Source: Acinetobacter bereziniae LMG 1003 = CIP 70.12
GTDB lineage: Bacteria; Pseudomonadota; Gammaproteobacteria; Pseudomonadales; Moraxellaceae
NCBI RefSeq assembly: GCF_000368925.1
Contig: NZ_KB849755.1
Location: 649,221 to 713,220 of the forward strand
Direction of reading: 5' to 3'
Length of the DNA: 64,000 nucleotides
The notes under the pieces were generated by a model. That model was not told the origin of the DNA and did not search any database. It was given only the letters and a program-made list of their open reading frames with translations. Of this stretch, positions 1 through 9,387 are shown in pieces. Made by a program: the position numbers and the translations under genes. The first letter of the stretch is position 1. Each line of letters opens with the position of its first letter.

Positions 1-511
1 GTTGATCCATTTGATGTTTCGATAATAAAGCCTGAATCAAACTGTACATCGGTGTGATGCCACTGCCCGCTGCCAATAAAATCAGTGGATGTACCGTTTC
101 AGGAAGCAGCATATCGCCATAAGGTTGACCAAACTCAATGATGTCACCGATTTGGATATGATCAATCAACCATTGACTAACAACACCTTTTTCAACTTTT
201 TTTACAGTAAGCAAGACATGTTGTTGATCCAGTTGTGTCAGACTATATGTACGCTCATAGCGTCGACCGTTGACTTCAACCACGACTGGATGATGTTGAC
301 CTGCCTGCCCCATTTTAAAATGACGATTCGTTTTAATTTTTAGACTTACAGTGTCTGCAGCTGATTGTTTCTTTTCAACAATTTCCCCTAATGCTTGTTG
401 AACAGACCACAAAGGATTAATTTTTTGTAGCCAAAAATTGGCAGTATCATTCCCCAATACCATATCAAATATAGACGTTACAGGAGATTTTTGCTTTTCA
501 ATAGCGTGCAT
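1..511 (-). CDS. Ferredoxin reductase (FAD/NAD(P)-binding), 5' part only
   Basis: This is the N-terminal 170 residues of a flavin-dependent oxidoreductase; the gene runs off the left edge. Reading the minus strand from the ATG at 511 gives a short leader, then a ferredoxin-reductase FAD domain with the flavin-binding RYERTYSL motif near residue 84. The start of the NAD(P) domain follows (AAGSGITPMYSL near residue 147). A GGTGAG ribosome-binding site lies upstream. It is divergent from a FabR/DesT-like regulator. In related bacteria such reductases sit beside a membrane acyl-CoA desaturase and supply its electrons. That partner would lie to the left and is not visible, so the desaturase link is inference. 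Confidence 0.8.
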   Translation of the reverse strand, partial: MHAIEKQKSPVTSIFDMVLGNDTANFWLQKINPLWSVQQALGEIVEKKQSAADTVSLKIKTNRHFKMGQAGQHHPVVVEVNGRRYERTYSLTQLDQQHVLLTVKKVEKGVVSQWLIDHIQIGDIIEFGQPYGDMLLPETVHPLILLAAGSGITPMYSLIQALLSKHQMDQ

Positions 512-555
512 GTTGAGCTCACCATCTGAGTGAATTTTAATTATTATACACATGT

Positions 556-575
556 ATATATATTTGTATATATAA
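556..575. promoter_or_regulatory. AT-only inverted repeat in the divergent promoter region, candidate TetR operator
   Basis: Two TATATATA arms (556-563 and 568-575) flank a 4-base spacer between the divergent reductase and TetR-family genes. The position suits an operator for the adjacent regulator. The arms are low-complexity AT sequence that could arise by chance, so the call is tentative. Confidence 0.3.
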
Positions 576-651
576 CCGTATTGTATCTAGACATTTCACT
601 TATGTAATCGCAACCGCTATAATGAAAAATATTTTAAAGATTTGATAATTT

Positions 652-1347
652 ATGAATCCAACGTCAGCATTACCTCAGAACGCCTCTTCTGTTCAAGATC
701 AAATTCATGAGCTTGAAAAAGTTTCTGTACGTACCGTTGGACGCAAAGCAACCATTACCAAAGAAGAATTATTCCAAGCAGCATTAAATTTAATTGGTCC
801 ACAAAAAAGTATTTCTTCACTGAGCTTAAGAGAAGTTGCTCGTGAAGCCGGGATTGCGCCGAATAGCTTTTATCGACACTTTAAAGACATCGATGAATTG
901 GCGATTGAATTAATTGATCGTTCAGGTGTGGTATTGCGTCAAATTTTGCATGAAGCACGCATCAAGGCCGTAAGACAAAGCAGTATTATTCGTAGTTCTG
1001 TAGAAGTTTTTATTGAACAATTAGATGCCGATGAAGGTAATCTAAGCTTATTACTGCGTGAAGGCTATACTGGATCAAAACAATATAAATTGGCTGTTGA
1101 AAAACAGTTAAATTACTTTCAACAAGAATTACAGGAAGACTTGATTCGAATTGAGCGAATTAATCACAGTAAACTGACTCATCCTGATTTAGTGGCTAAA
1201 GCCATTACACAGTTGGTCTTTAATATGGGTGCGAATGTGATTGATTTGCCAGCCGCTGAACGCAAGGAAGTTGCGGAGCAAACCATGATTATGATTCGGA
1301 TGTTACTTGAAGGCTCTCGTCATCTGGATGAAGCACAAATTAAATAA
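652..1347 (+). CDS. TetR-family transcriptional regulator, FabR/DesT-like
   Basis: A 231-residue TetR-family repressor. A basic linker (VRTVGRKATITKEELF) leads into a helix-turn-helix at about residues 58-80 (SLREVAREAGIAPNSFYRHF), the arrangement typical of FabR/DesT regulators of unsaturated fatty acid synthesis. The C-terminal helical ligand domain includes the LLREGYTGS stretch seen in FabR-like proteins. It is divergent from a ferredoxin reductase, which fits control of a desaturase/reductase pair. dapB begins 43 bases downstream on the same strand and could be co-transcribed. Family assignment is firm; the target and ligand are inferred from context. Confidence 0.85.
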   Translation: MNPTSALPQNASSVQDQIHELEKVSVRTVGRKATITKEELFQAALNLIGPQKSISSLSLREVAREAGIAPNSFYRHFKDIDELAIELIDRSGVVLRQILHEARIKAVRQSSIIRSSVEVFIEQLDADEGNLSLLLREGYTGSKQYKLAVEKQLNYFQQELQEDLIRIERINHSKLTHPDLVAKAITQLVFNMGANVIDLPAAERKEVAEQTMIMIRMLLEGSRHLDEAQIK

Positions 1348-1390
1348 TCCCTTTACTTCAACGACCTCATACCATTATAAGCATCCAATA

Positions 1391-2215
1391 ATGAGCAAAA
1401 ATCAACAGAATATCCGCGTAGGTATACTTGGTGTGACAGGTAGAATGGGACAAATGCTTGTTCAAGCATCTATTCAAGCTGGATTACACATTACGGTTGC
1501 GACAGGCAGAGCCGGAAGTCCATCTATTGGTCAAGAACTCGGTACATATTTCAATCGAGACTCCTTAGATGTCATCATTTATGAAGACTTAGCAGCAGTT
1601 ATTCAAAATTGTGATGTGGTGATTGATTTCACCACAGCTGAAGCTTTGTCTCATCACCTTGAAACCTGTCAACAAGCAAACAAACCAATCATTATTGGTA
1701 TTACAGGTCTATCTAAAGCATTGAATCAGCGTATTGTAGAAGCAGCTCAAACAATCACTGTTGTACATTCAGGTAATTATTCCATAGGCGTCAATTTATC
1801 AGTCGACTTGGTACGTGTAGCAGCACAATTACTCGGGCGTGATTTTGAAACTGAGATAATTGAAGCCCACCACCGCCATAAAATAGATGCCCCATCAGGG
1901 ACAGCCTTGATGTACGCTGATGCAATTTCCGAAGTAAGGCAGACATCTCTCTCTGATTTCGCTGTTTATCAGCGCTTGGGCAATCAAGCTGAACGAGATC
2001 CACAAAGTATTGGATTACAAGCAATTCGGGGAGGAGATATCGTGGGTGAACACAGCACGATTTTTTTTGGTCATGGTGAGCAAGTTGAAATCAAACATAT
2101 TGCAACCAATCGTATGAATTTTGCTACGGGCGCTGTTCGCGCAGCAGTGTGGAGCATGACTCAACCATCTGGTTTATATGATATGCAAGATGTCATCCAT
2201 TTTCATCCAGATTAG
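1391..2215 (+). CDS. dapB: 4-hydroxy-tetrahydrodipicolinate reductase
   Basis: DapB reduces 4-hydroxy-tetrahydrodipicolinate with NAD(P)H in the diaminopimelate/lysine pathway. The 274 residues carry the N-terminal dinucleotide-binding loop (GILGVTGRMGQ), the VVIDFTT and IIGITG strands, and the signature EAHHRHKIDAPSGTA with the catalytic His pair and Lys. The ATG at 1391 is chosen because homology starts just after it; an upstream in-frame ATG at 1307 overlaps the preceding gene and adds unrelated residues. No good ribosome-binding site precedes either start. As I recall, housekeeping dapB in Acinetobacter lies elsewhere (near dnaJ), so this may be a second copy. Confidence 0.88.
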   Translation: MSKNQQNIRVGILGVTGRMGQMLVQASIQAGLHITVATGRAGSPSIGQELGTYFNRDSLDVIIYEDLAAVIQNCDVVIDFTTAEALSHHLETCQQANKPIIIGITGLSKALNQRIVEAAQTITVVHSGNYSIGVNLSVDLVRVAAQLLGRDFETEIIEAHHRHKIDAPSGTALMYADAISEVRQTSLSDFAVYQRLGNQAERDPQSIGLQAIRGGDIVGEHSTIFFGHGEQVEIKHIATNRMNFATGAVRAAVWSMTQPSGLYDMQDVIHFHPD

Positions 2216-2806
2216 CATTTCAATGCCAACTCACTTTTAAATTTCCATCTAGAGCTTCCATTGAGAACTCAAGCCATTTAAATCTTTATGCCGGAATAAC
2301 TTTAATAACTTAACGTGAGTTCGACGCAAGCACACCTTTAACTTATTGAAAAACAATAAATTTATGCGGAGTCTTGCTGAGTTTTCATCCATTTTTTGGA
2401 TCAGCCTGCGGCTCGCCATACTTGTATCTTTTGTTTTGGCATGAGGAGCGAAGCTCCGCAAGGGCAACCATCTTGCGCAGCGGTATCGCTGCTCACCGCA
2501 AAACTCGTCAACCACCAGCAATACATATAATCAGTCGCAGAAACAATATCTTATAAAAGTAGTCCTGCCTCGAACAGTTGCGGATGACGTTTCTGAGTAT
2601 CATATTTCATCAAGGATTTTTATCGAACTCAGGTTAACTTAGCAATAGTGAAAGAATATATTTCATTCAATATTGATGCAAAATATTTCACATAGAATTA
2701 AGATTCATATATAAAAATAGTTGTTGTCGTCCAAAGCTAGAGCGGTTTAAATTTAGTTGCGGTTTTTATGACCCATACATCAATTGTATAATTGAGCCAA
2801 ATTCAC
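2216..2806. other. Non-coding stretch with a GC-rich hairpin islet
   Basis: No convincing gene lies in these 590 bases. Around 2388-2500 the composition turns GC-rich and holds several small hairpins: ATCCA/TGGAT at 2388-2402, GGAGC/GCTCC near 2445-2457, and CAGCG/CGCTG near 2478-2491. This looks like a degenerate intergenic repeat. A 90-residue reading frame on the minus strand is judged spurious because it coincides with these hairpins and has no protein-like features. The last 250 bases are AT-rich and probably hold the promoter of the next gene. Confidence 0.5.
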
Positions 2807-3823
2807 ATGAAAATGTTAAATGATCGTCAAAGCATTATTGCAAGTTATTTGCTTATGCTGATCTTTTTGTCTTTACTCATTCCACTACATTTACTCGCAT
2901 CTTTTTTTGCAGGATTTGTTGTTTTTGAAATCATTAACAGTCTAGGCACGGTCACGGAAAAATATATTGATGGTCAACGAGCACGACTGACCATCAGTAT
3001 TGTACTCGCGATCATTATTATTTCTCTGATTGTATTGAGCATCACTGGTCTTATCAGTTTTGTGCAACATGATTTGCAAGGTGCTGGAATCCATGCCATT
3101 AGCGATCAAGTAGATCAAACACTACAAAAACTGCAACTTGAAGTTGCCCAGTATTTCCCAAGTTTTATTCCCTATTCTTTAACTGAATTAAAAGACCAAA
3201 CCTTTGATCTAATTAAAGATAATTTATCAACTTTAAAAAATACTGGAACTGGTTTTTTACATAACTTAGCCACGATGCTCATCGGGATGATTGTCGGAAT
3301 ACTGGTTTCATTAAATCGCCTACATCCGCAACCTGACCAACCTGCATTTAAACGAGCCATGATCACTCGGATTGAAAATCTTTCCAGCTCTTTTAAGAAT
3401 GTAGTTTTTGCTCAATTTAAAATCTCATTGATTAATACTTTCTTATTTTTGCTGTTCTCACACCTACTGCTCCCTGCTTTTGGTGTACAGTTGCCCTTTG
3501 CCAATACATTAGTGATTCTGACATTTATTTTTGGGCTTATTCCAATCGTTGGGAACTTACTCTCCAATACGATTATTGTGATTGCAGGCTTGACCATTTC
3601 AGTATCCACAGCCGGTATTGCACTGCTCTATTTGATCTTTATTCATAAACTTGAATATTTTATCAATGCAAAAATTATTGGAACCAAAATCCATGCAGCA
3701 TCGTGGGAAGTATTATTGGCAATGCTGGTTTTTGAATCTCTTTTCGGACTTGCAGGCTTAATTATTGCACCTGTTTTCTATGCTTATCTCAAACTTGAGC
3801 TTAAACAAGCTGAAATGATTTAA
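2807..3823 (+). CDS. AI-2E family transporter-like membrane protein
   Basis: A polytopic membrane protein of 338 residues in the AI-2E/PerM family. Paired hydrophobic segments lie near the N-terminus (about residues 10-40 and 55-85). A soluble, amphipathic stretch of about 100 residues follows, then a cluster of helices to the C-terminus including FIFGLIPIVGNLLSNTI and the LAGLIIAPVFYAYLKLEL tail typical of the family. The ATG at 2807 is preferred over an in-frame TTG at 2792; neither has a strong ribosome-binding site. Members have been linked to autoinducer-2, cation or other export, so the substrate is open. A second family member lies at 33378-34580. Confidence 0.75.
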   Translation: MKMLNDRQSIIASYLLMLIFLSLLIPLHLLASFFAGFVVFEIINSLGTVTEKYIDGQRARLTISIVLAIIIISLIVLSITGLISFVQHDLQGAGIHAISDQVDQTLQKLQLEVAQYFPSFIPYSLTELKDQTFDLIKDNLSTLKNTGTGFLHNLATMLIGMIVGILVSLNRLHPQPDQPAFKRAMITRIENLSSSFKNVVFAQFKISLINTFLFLLFSHLLLPAFGVQLPFANTLVILTFIFGLIPIVGNLLSNTIIVIAGLTISVSTAGIALLYLIFIHKLEYFINAKIIGTKIHAASWEVLLAMLVFESLFGLAGLIIAPVFYAYLKLELKQAEMI

Positions 3824-3854
3824 GTAGAATGCAAAGTAAAACCTCATTCATTCA

Positions 3855-3877
3855 AAAGACGCTTTAAAGCGTCTTTT
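3855..3877. terminator. Bidirectional rho-independent terminator
   Basis: The stem AAAGACGC/GCGTCTTT around a short TTTAAA centre is followed by a T run on the plus strand and preceded by A residues. It sits between the convergent AI-2E family gene and acyl-CoA synthetase, so it can serve both. Confidence 0.8.
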
Positions 3878-3908
3878 TTACAGGTTTGATTTGGTCGTTT
3901 TCAAGCAA

Positions 3909-5603
3909 TTATTCCCAAACAATCTCTTGCTTTTGTTGCGCCCAATTATCCAGAAATGGTGCATAACGGCTTTCAATCTTATTACGTTTAATCTTCATTG
4001 TCGGTGTGAGCAAATCATTTTCCATAGTCCATGGCTCATTGACAATCACAAAGAAACTCAGCTTTTCATGTGGCTCAAGCTCTTCGTTGATTGTCGTCCT
4101 TAAAGTTTTTAGTGTATTTTCAATATCATCTTTTTGTCCATTCTGCTTTAAATGAAGCCGTATATCCTCTGCCAACATGATAAAAGCAACAGGCTGTGGT
4201 TGGCTCGAACCACCCACACATACAGACTCAATTAAAGCATTGTTCCCCAATTTCTGTTCTGTCGGAACAGGCATGACATATTTTCCTTTAGAGGTTTTAA
4301 AAATGTCTTTAATCCGCCCTGTGATTTTTAAACGCCCTTGTTGATCAATTTCACCTAGATCACCAGTACGTAAAAATCCATCTGCAGTGATATCTTCTGC
4401 TGTCTTTTCTGGATTTTTATAATACCCCAACATGGTTCCTGGGCTTTTTACTAAAATTTCGCCATTTTCATCGATTTTACATTCTACCTTCGGTTGCACA
4501 TGCCCAACATAGCCCATGGCAAACTGTCCTACTCGTGTGACATGCGAATAGCCACAGTTTTCAGTCATTCCATAGACTTCGAGCAATTCCAAGCCTAAAT
4601 TCCTGTACCACATTAAGATATCAATCGGTAAAGGTGCTGCTGCTGTAAAAGCATAACGCACATGATTTAATCCCAATTTAGTTAATAATTTCTTTTTGAG
4701 TAAATTGCCTACAAGCGGAATTTTGAACAAAACTTTTTGGACATGTAGAGGAATTTTTTCATTAATTCCTAAATAAAATTTTGTCCAAAGCCGTGGAACT
4801 GAAAAGAATAAGGTAGGTTTAGCACGATTTAAATCTTCTATAAACGTTTCTAGCGAATTTGCAAAATAAACAGTGAATCCACACACCATCAACGAGGTTT
4901 CAATAAAAATACGTTCAGCCACATGAGCCAGTGGTAAATAAGATAATGCTCGGTCATTCTCATTGACTTGATAGATGGTTTTAAGTTCCCGTGCACCTGC
5001 CAAAATCGTTCCAAAGCTTTGCATTACCCCCTTGGGTGCACCGGTACTTCCCGAGGTATAGACGATGGTTGCCAATGTATTTTTATCTGGTAAAGCAGGG
5101 TCTTGCAGCGGTTCAGTCGTCTGAACAATCTCATTCCATGAGGGTGCATCATATTCAGGTGATAAATTTAGCGTGATACATGGCAAATCTTGTGGAATGA
5201 CGGGTTTGACTTCATTCCAACTGTCTGCTTTGCCGTCAAGCTTTCCAATAAACAATAATTTTGCTTCGCTGTGATTAAGTACATAGGTCGCACCTTCAGC
5301 ATTTAATGTCGGATAAAGTGGTACAGAAACATAGCCAGCCATCCAAATCGCTAAATCTGCCATGATCCAATTTGCGCTATTTTTTCCATAAATCGCAATC
5401 GCACTTTGTTCAGGTAATCCCAAGGATTGCAGGTAAGCAGCCATTCGTCGAACTTGTGATGCAACTTCAGACCATGTATAAGACACCACCTCCCCATTGG
5501 CAAGCGGCTGAACAAATGCCTGTTTTTGCGGTAAATGTTTTTCCCAGTGAAGTAAATAATGCACATGGGTATCATGAAACTCAACAAAATCCTTGTTTTC
5601 CAT
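3909..5603 (-). CDS. Long-chain fatty-acid--CoA ligase family (AMP-forming)
   Basis: An adenylate-forming enzyme of 564 residues that should activate a fatty acid to its CoA thioester via an acyl-AMP. The P-loop signature YTSGSTGAPKGV lies near residue 185, VYGMTENCGYSHVT near 340, and the hinge region GDLGEIDQQGRLKITGRIKDIFKTSKGKYV near 415-445. The late Lys-containing segment KIKRNKIE is close to the end. Length and motif order match the FAA1/FadD15 branch rather than short-chain acetyl-CoA synthetases. It is transcribed alone, convergent with the upstream membrane protein gene. Exact chain-length preference cannot be read from the sequence. Confidence 0.88.
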   Translation of the reverse strand: MENKDFVEFHDTHVHYLLHWEKHLPQKQAFVQPLANGEVVSYTWSEVASQVRRMAAYLQSLGLPEQSAIAIYGKNSANWIMADLAIWMAGYVSVPLYPTLNAEGATYVLNHSEAKLLFIGKLDGKADSWNEVKPVIPQDLPCITLNLSPEYDAPSWNEIVQTTEPLQDPALPDKNTLATIVYTSGSTGAPKGVMQSFGTILAGARELKTIYQVNENDRALSYLPLAHVAERIFIETSLMVCGFTVYFANSLETFIEDLNRAKPTLFFSVPRLWTKFYLGINEKIPLHVQKVLFKIPLVGNLLKKKLLTKLGLNHVRYAFTAAAPLPIDILMWYRNLGLELLEVYGMTENCGYSHVTRVGQFAMGYVGHVQPKVECKIDENGEILVKSPGTMLGYYKNPEKTAEDITADGFLRTGDLGEIDQQGRLKITGRIKDIFKTSKGKYVMPVPTEQKLGNNALIESVCVGGSSQPQPVAFIMLAEDIRLHLKQNGQKDDIENTLKTLRTTINEELEPHEKLSFFVIVNEPWTMENDLLTPTMKIKRNKIESRYAPFLDNWAQQKQEIVWE

Positions 5604-6362
5604 ATCGTTTCTTCCATTTATTGTAAGTTTTTATCTCTGGTAGAGGCTTTCAGCTTTAAATCTGATTGATGAATATGTGAAAAAAATATTGGATGAAAAA
5701 GTGACAATGTACAAACAAACTTCAATCCATATTCAATCCTTGAAACGGAAAGCACTTTATTTTAATAGCATAAAATGAATTGAGATGTATATATAAATTC
5801 GCTAATTATTTACGGTTGATACTGGCTCAATCATAGCCCCCTACTCAAACATGATATCTCACTGATAAAATATCAGGTGCTACAATTAAGCTAGCACATT
5901 GTGTTTTAATTTTTTAGTCACAATCATACCAATCAATATGATTCACTTAATATAAATGAAATAAGCTTTGCTTTTTCTATCAGCCAATTTTACTTATCGT
6001 CGCTATCGCGGTTGGCGACATGGATGTCGCCGTCGGTCAAGGGCGATATGGATATCCCCTTTGACTGACGAAAGATTTTTGTTACTTTTCATCTCTGAAA
6101 AGTAAAGTATCGCCTACGCGAATCAATTTAAACTTTAGATGTAAAGCGTGGCATTGCAAACTTTATATCATCAAGCAATATATTGATTTTATCGGTCTAA
6201 AAATTATATTTACTGTATGATTTTTTAATAGACTCACTATATTATGCAAGTTTTCTTTAATGGTATCACTCAAAACAAAAACAGAATGTATTTACTTAAA
6301 ACTTATTCACCAGCAAACAATTCATCAATGCATTGATCCTATAAATCTCCATGAATAGATAC
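5604..6362. other. Non-coding stretch carrying a dispersed repeat
   Basis: There is no credible gene here. The first 390 bases are AT-rich and likely hold the promoter of the acyl-CoA synthetase. Positions 5998-6166 hold one copy of the dispersed intergenic repeat listed separately. The remainder, up to the rapA terminator, shows nothing I recognise. Confidence 0.6.
5998..6166 (+). repeat. Dispersed intergenic repeat, copy A
   Basis: This is one of four related elements in the window. Its left part has a perfect 18-base palindrome at 6014-6031 (GGCGACAT/ATGTCGCC) followed by a longer imperfect hairpin at about 6031-6070. Its right part holds the 12-base core ATTTAAACTTTA at 6126-6137 and ends in a GTGGCATTG...CTTTAT segment. 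It resembles copies at 12543-12723, 60704-60864 and, inverted, 45771-45941. It contains no ORF. Confidence 0.75.
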
Positions 6363-6388
6363 AAAAAAGCTCCCGAAGGAGCTTTTTT
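6363..6388. terminator. Rho-independent terminator downstream of rapA
   Basis: A perfect stem AAAAAAGCTCC/GGAGCTTTTTT with a 4-base loop lies just beyond the rapA stop codon. It ends in a T run on both strands. Confidence 0.85.
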
Positions 6389-6410
6389 AATACAACAATT
6401 AGAAATCGAA

Positions 6411-9248
6411 TTAAGGTTTAACCACGACCAATACTTGAATGGCTTCTGGTGTTACGGACAAGCCATCCAATAAAGCTAAACCTTCTTTCTGAAATTTCTG
6501 TAAACGTTGAATTTCATCAGTACGAATACTTGGATTAAATTGTTTTAAATAGCTCAAGCGATCAATTTCATATTGCCATTTACTACCGTAAATCTCTTTC
6601 GCTTGTTCTTTAAGTTGTGGTAATGCACCTTTTGCAATATCAAGCGCTTGAGCATAACGCTGCTCAATCACTTCACGACGAGCTTTAACCACTTGGCGAC
6701 AGCTATTACTATCTAAATGATGCAAATACGGCTTAATGATTTCTGGATCAAGCTTCGCGGTAATGTCCTGACCTGTTTCAGTCAATAGAACACGAATCAA
6801 TTGCGTCGGTAAACTTGATGGAAGATTCAAAGCTTTTGGTGCAATCACATCTACTTTAAACCAAACCTCTAACAAGATCGTCCCTTGTTTAAGCGCATTG
6901 GTTTTAAGAATTGCAACATTGGTACTGCCAAAAGATTGAGTACGAATGATTTCCATCACACTTTCAGTGAAAGGATGCTCCAGTGTTAAATATTGTGCAT
7001 CTTCACGAATCTGTGCCTGATCACGATAGAATGTCGCAGTCATGCCTTCTTCATCAATATCCAAACCTTGCACTTGCATCTGGTCTGTCGGTTTGATGAT
7101 GACAGTACCGTTACTTTGCTCATCGAAATCAATATTGGTCGATGCCATAAAACGCTTCATGAACATCGGCAATAAAGTGTTGTCATCATAGTCTTCTAAT
7201 GCAGTGACAATCTCCTGCGCCACGATCGGACGGCATGAATTGTACTCTAACAGACGGTCACGACCATCTTGCAACTCTGCTTCAAGCGCTTGACGCTGTA
7301 CATTGACCGCTTCAAGCAAGTCTTCGAAAGCCTGTCCTTTATCTGCCAATAAACATTCTTTTAAATCAACAATAAAGTTTTCTTGCAGCGTTTGCGCTGT
7401 TGGCGAAATATTACTGAAAATGTTGAGTGCTTCATTATACCAACGGAACATACGCTCTTGTGCAGTACCAATCAGATAAGGCACATGAATCTGAATACGA
7501 TTTTCTTGTCCAATACGATCCAAACGTCCAATACGCTGCTCTAATACATCAGGATTTGCAGGCAAGTCGAAAAGTACCAGATCCGAAGCAAACTGGAAAT
7601 TACGTCCTTCCGAACCAATTTCAGAACACAGTAAAATCTGTGCACCATAGGAATCTTCAGCAAAGTAAGCCGCAGCTTGGTCACGTTCCAACAAGGTCAT
7701 ACCTTCATGGAACATTGCTGTACGAATCCCTGCATGGATACGTAACGCATTTTCAAGCGCTTCAACGACTGGACCACTACGTGCAATCAACAACACTTTT
7801 TTATGCTTTAAATCTGAACGCAAACGCTCCATGAGCCATGTCACACGTGGATCAGTTTCCATCCACGCGCCATCAAGCTGTCCTTCTTCCGGCCACATTT
7901 GCTCACGTAATTTACCATCTTTAGACCAGTTCTCTGGTGCAGGCAAAGCTGCTGGCTGGCAATCACGTCCAGGAAAACCTTGAATCGCTTCTCGTGTATT
8001 ACGGAATAAAATACGACCTGTACCATGACGATCTAAAAGTTCATGAATGGCACGGAAACGGTGTTCAGGTTGATCTTCAATTGGATGACCCAATAGTTTT
8101 TCAACTGCTGCCAAATGTTCAGCTTCAAGAGGCAAATCAGACATCAATACTTCAGCGATTTTCGCAGTATGATGATATTGCTCTTCTTCATCCAAGAAGC
8201 GATCAAGTGAACTAAAACGTTGTGGATCAAGTAAACGTAAACGCGCAAAATGGCTTTCTACACCTAACTGCTCAGGTGTTGCAGTAAGAAGCAATACACC
8301 TTCTGTCTTTTCAGCAAGCTCTTCAACCAAATCGTAACGATCGTTGCCACCCTCTTCCTCACTCCACATCAAGTGATGAGCTTCATCGACAACCAGCAAA
8401 TCAAAACCTGCTTCAATCGCTTGTTCACGCAAGTCATCATGGTCGATCATCAAGTCTACAGAAGCAATAATACATTGTTCAGTCAAGAATGGATTGAGTT
8501 CAGGATCGTGTTCTTTGATCGAAGCTGTACGAGTCAAATCAAACAGTGAGAAATTTAAATTGAAACGGCGACGCATCTCAATCATCCACTGATATTGCAG
8601 TGAATCTGGCACCAAAATCAAAATACGTTCAGAACGACCTGTTTTAAGCTGTTGATGAATGATCAATCCCGCTTCAATAGTTTTTCCTAGACCAACTTCA
8701 TCAGCCAATAACACACGTGGGGCAAAGCGTTTACCCACTTCATGTGCAATATAGAGTTGGTGAGGAATCAATCCAACTCGTGCGCCAACCAAGCCACGTA
8801 AAGGAGAGGTTTGCATATTGGCTTGCATCTGCATTGCCTCAATACGCAAGTCATACCATTCCTTATAATCAATTTGGCTTGCGAGTAAGCGCTCTAAAGG
8901 TTTTGATAGTTGAATTTGCGCACCAATACGCGTTTCATTCAATGCCTTTTTCTCTTGCTCACCATTGTCCAAGGTACGAATCACGTTATAACGAATCACA
9001 CCATTGCGGTCATCAAAGGATTCGACAATCCATTTAATCCCTTCTTGATCTTGAACTTCATCATTAACATTGAAAACAATACGAGATAGAGGTGCATTAT
9101 TACGTGCATAGACACGAGTTTCGTCACTTTTCGGAAAAAGAATACTGATTGAACGTTCATCGACATCAATCAATACACCTAAACCTAACTCAGTTTCTGT
9201 GTCCGATAACCAACGTTGACCTATAGCAAATTGTTGCAATTTTTCCAC
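6411..9248 (-). CDS. rapA: RNA polymerase-associated protein RapA
   Basis: RapA is a Swi2/Snf2-type ATPase that binds RNA polymerase and aids its recycling after transcription. The 945 residues (E. coli RapA has 968) start with the conserved FAIGQRWLSDTETELGLG segment. The Walker A-like DEVGLGKT lies near residue 182, the DEAH box near 290, and the C-terminal helicase lobe includes GSEGRNFQFAS and QRIGRLDRIGQ. The start is uncertain: GTG at 9248 is reported, but an in-frame TTG at 9239 sits 5 bases after an AGGTGG ribosome-binding site and may be the true start. rluA follows upstream on the same strand, the same neighbour as in E. coli. Confidence 0.95.
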   Translation of the reverse strand: MEKLQQFAIGQRWLSDTETELGLGVLIDVDERSISILFPKSDETRVYARNNAPLSRIVFNVNDEVQDQEGIKWIVESFDDRNGVIRYNVIRTLDNGEQEKKALNETRIGAQIQLSKPLERLLASQIDYKEWYDLRIEAMQMQANMQTSPLRGLVGARVGLIPHQLYIAHEVGKRFAPRVLLADEVGLGKTIEAGLIIHQQLKTGRSERILILVPDSLQYQWMIEMRRRFNLNFSLFDLTRTASIKEHDPELNPFLTEQCIIASVDLMIDHDDLREQAIEAGFDLLVVDEAHHLMWSEEEGGNDRYDLVEELAEKTEGVLLLTATPEQLGVESHFARLRLLDPQRFSSLDRFLDEEEQYHHTAKIAEVLMSDLPLEAEHLAAVEKLLGHPIEDQPEHRFRAIHELLDRHGTGRILFRNTREAIQGFPGRDCQPAALPAPENWSKDGKLREQMWPEEGQLDGAWMETDPRVTWLMERLRSDLKHKKVLLIARSGPVVEALENALRIHAGIRTAMFHEGMTLLERDQAAAYFAEDSYGAQILLCSEIGSEGRNFQFASDLVLFDLPANPDVLEQRIGRLDRIGQENRIQIHVPYLIGTAQERMFRWYNEALNIFSNISPTAQTLQENFIVDLKECLLADKGQAFEDLLEAVNVQRQALEAELQDGRDRLLEYNSCRPIVAQEIVTALEDYDDNTLLPMFMKRFMASTNIDFDEQSNGTVIIKPTDQMQVQGLDIDEEGMTATFYRDQAQIREDAQYLTLEHPFTESVMEIIRTQSFGSTNVAILKTNALKQGTILLEVWFKVDVIAPKALNLPSSLPTQLIRVLLTETGQDITAKLDPEIIKPYLHHLDSNSCRQVVKARREVIEQRYAQALDIAKGALPQLKEQAKEIYGSKWQYEIDRLSYLKQFNPSIRTDEIQRLQKFQKEGLALLDGLSVTPEAIQVLVVVKP

Positions 9249-9387
9249 CTTTATCTCATGTTAGGGCTGAAACATGGTTGCTCAAATCAGGAGAATATTT
9301 GAACAAAGTTTACACCCATTACGCAATACTTTTTGACATAAAGCTCATTAAATTTTGAGCGACTTAATTTCAACTTAAAAATTTTGA

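Noticed and set aside
2249..2521. 90-codon reading frame on the minus strand after dapB
   Set aside because: It overlaps the GC-rich hairpin islet and has a low-complexity, Arg-rich translation typical of phantom ORFs in repeats.
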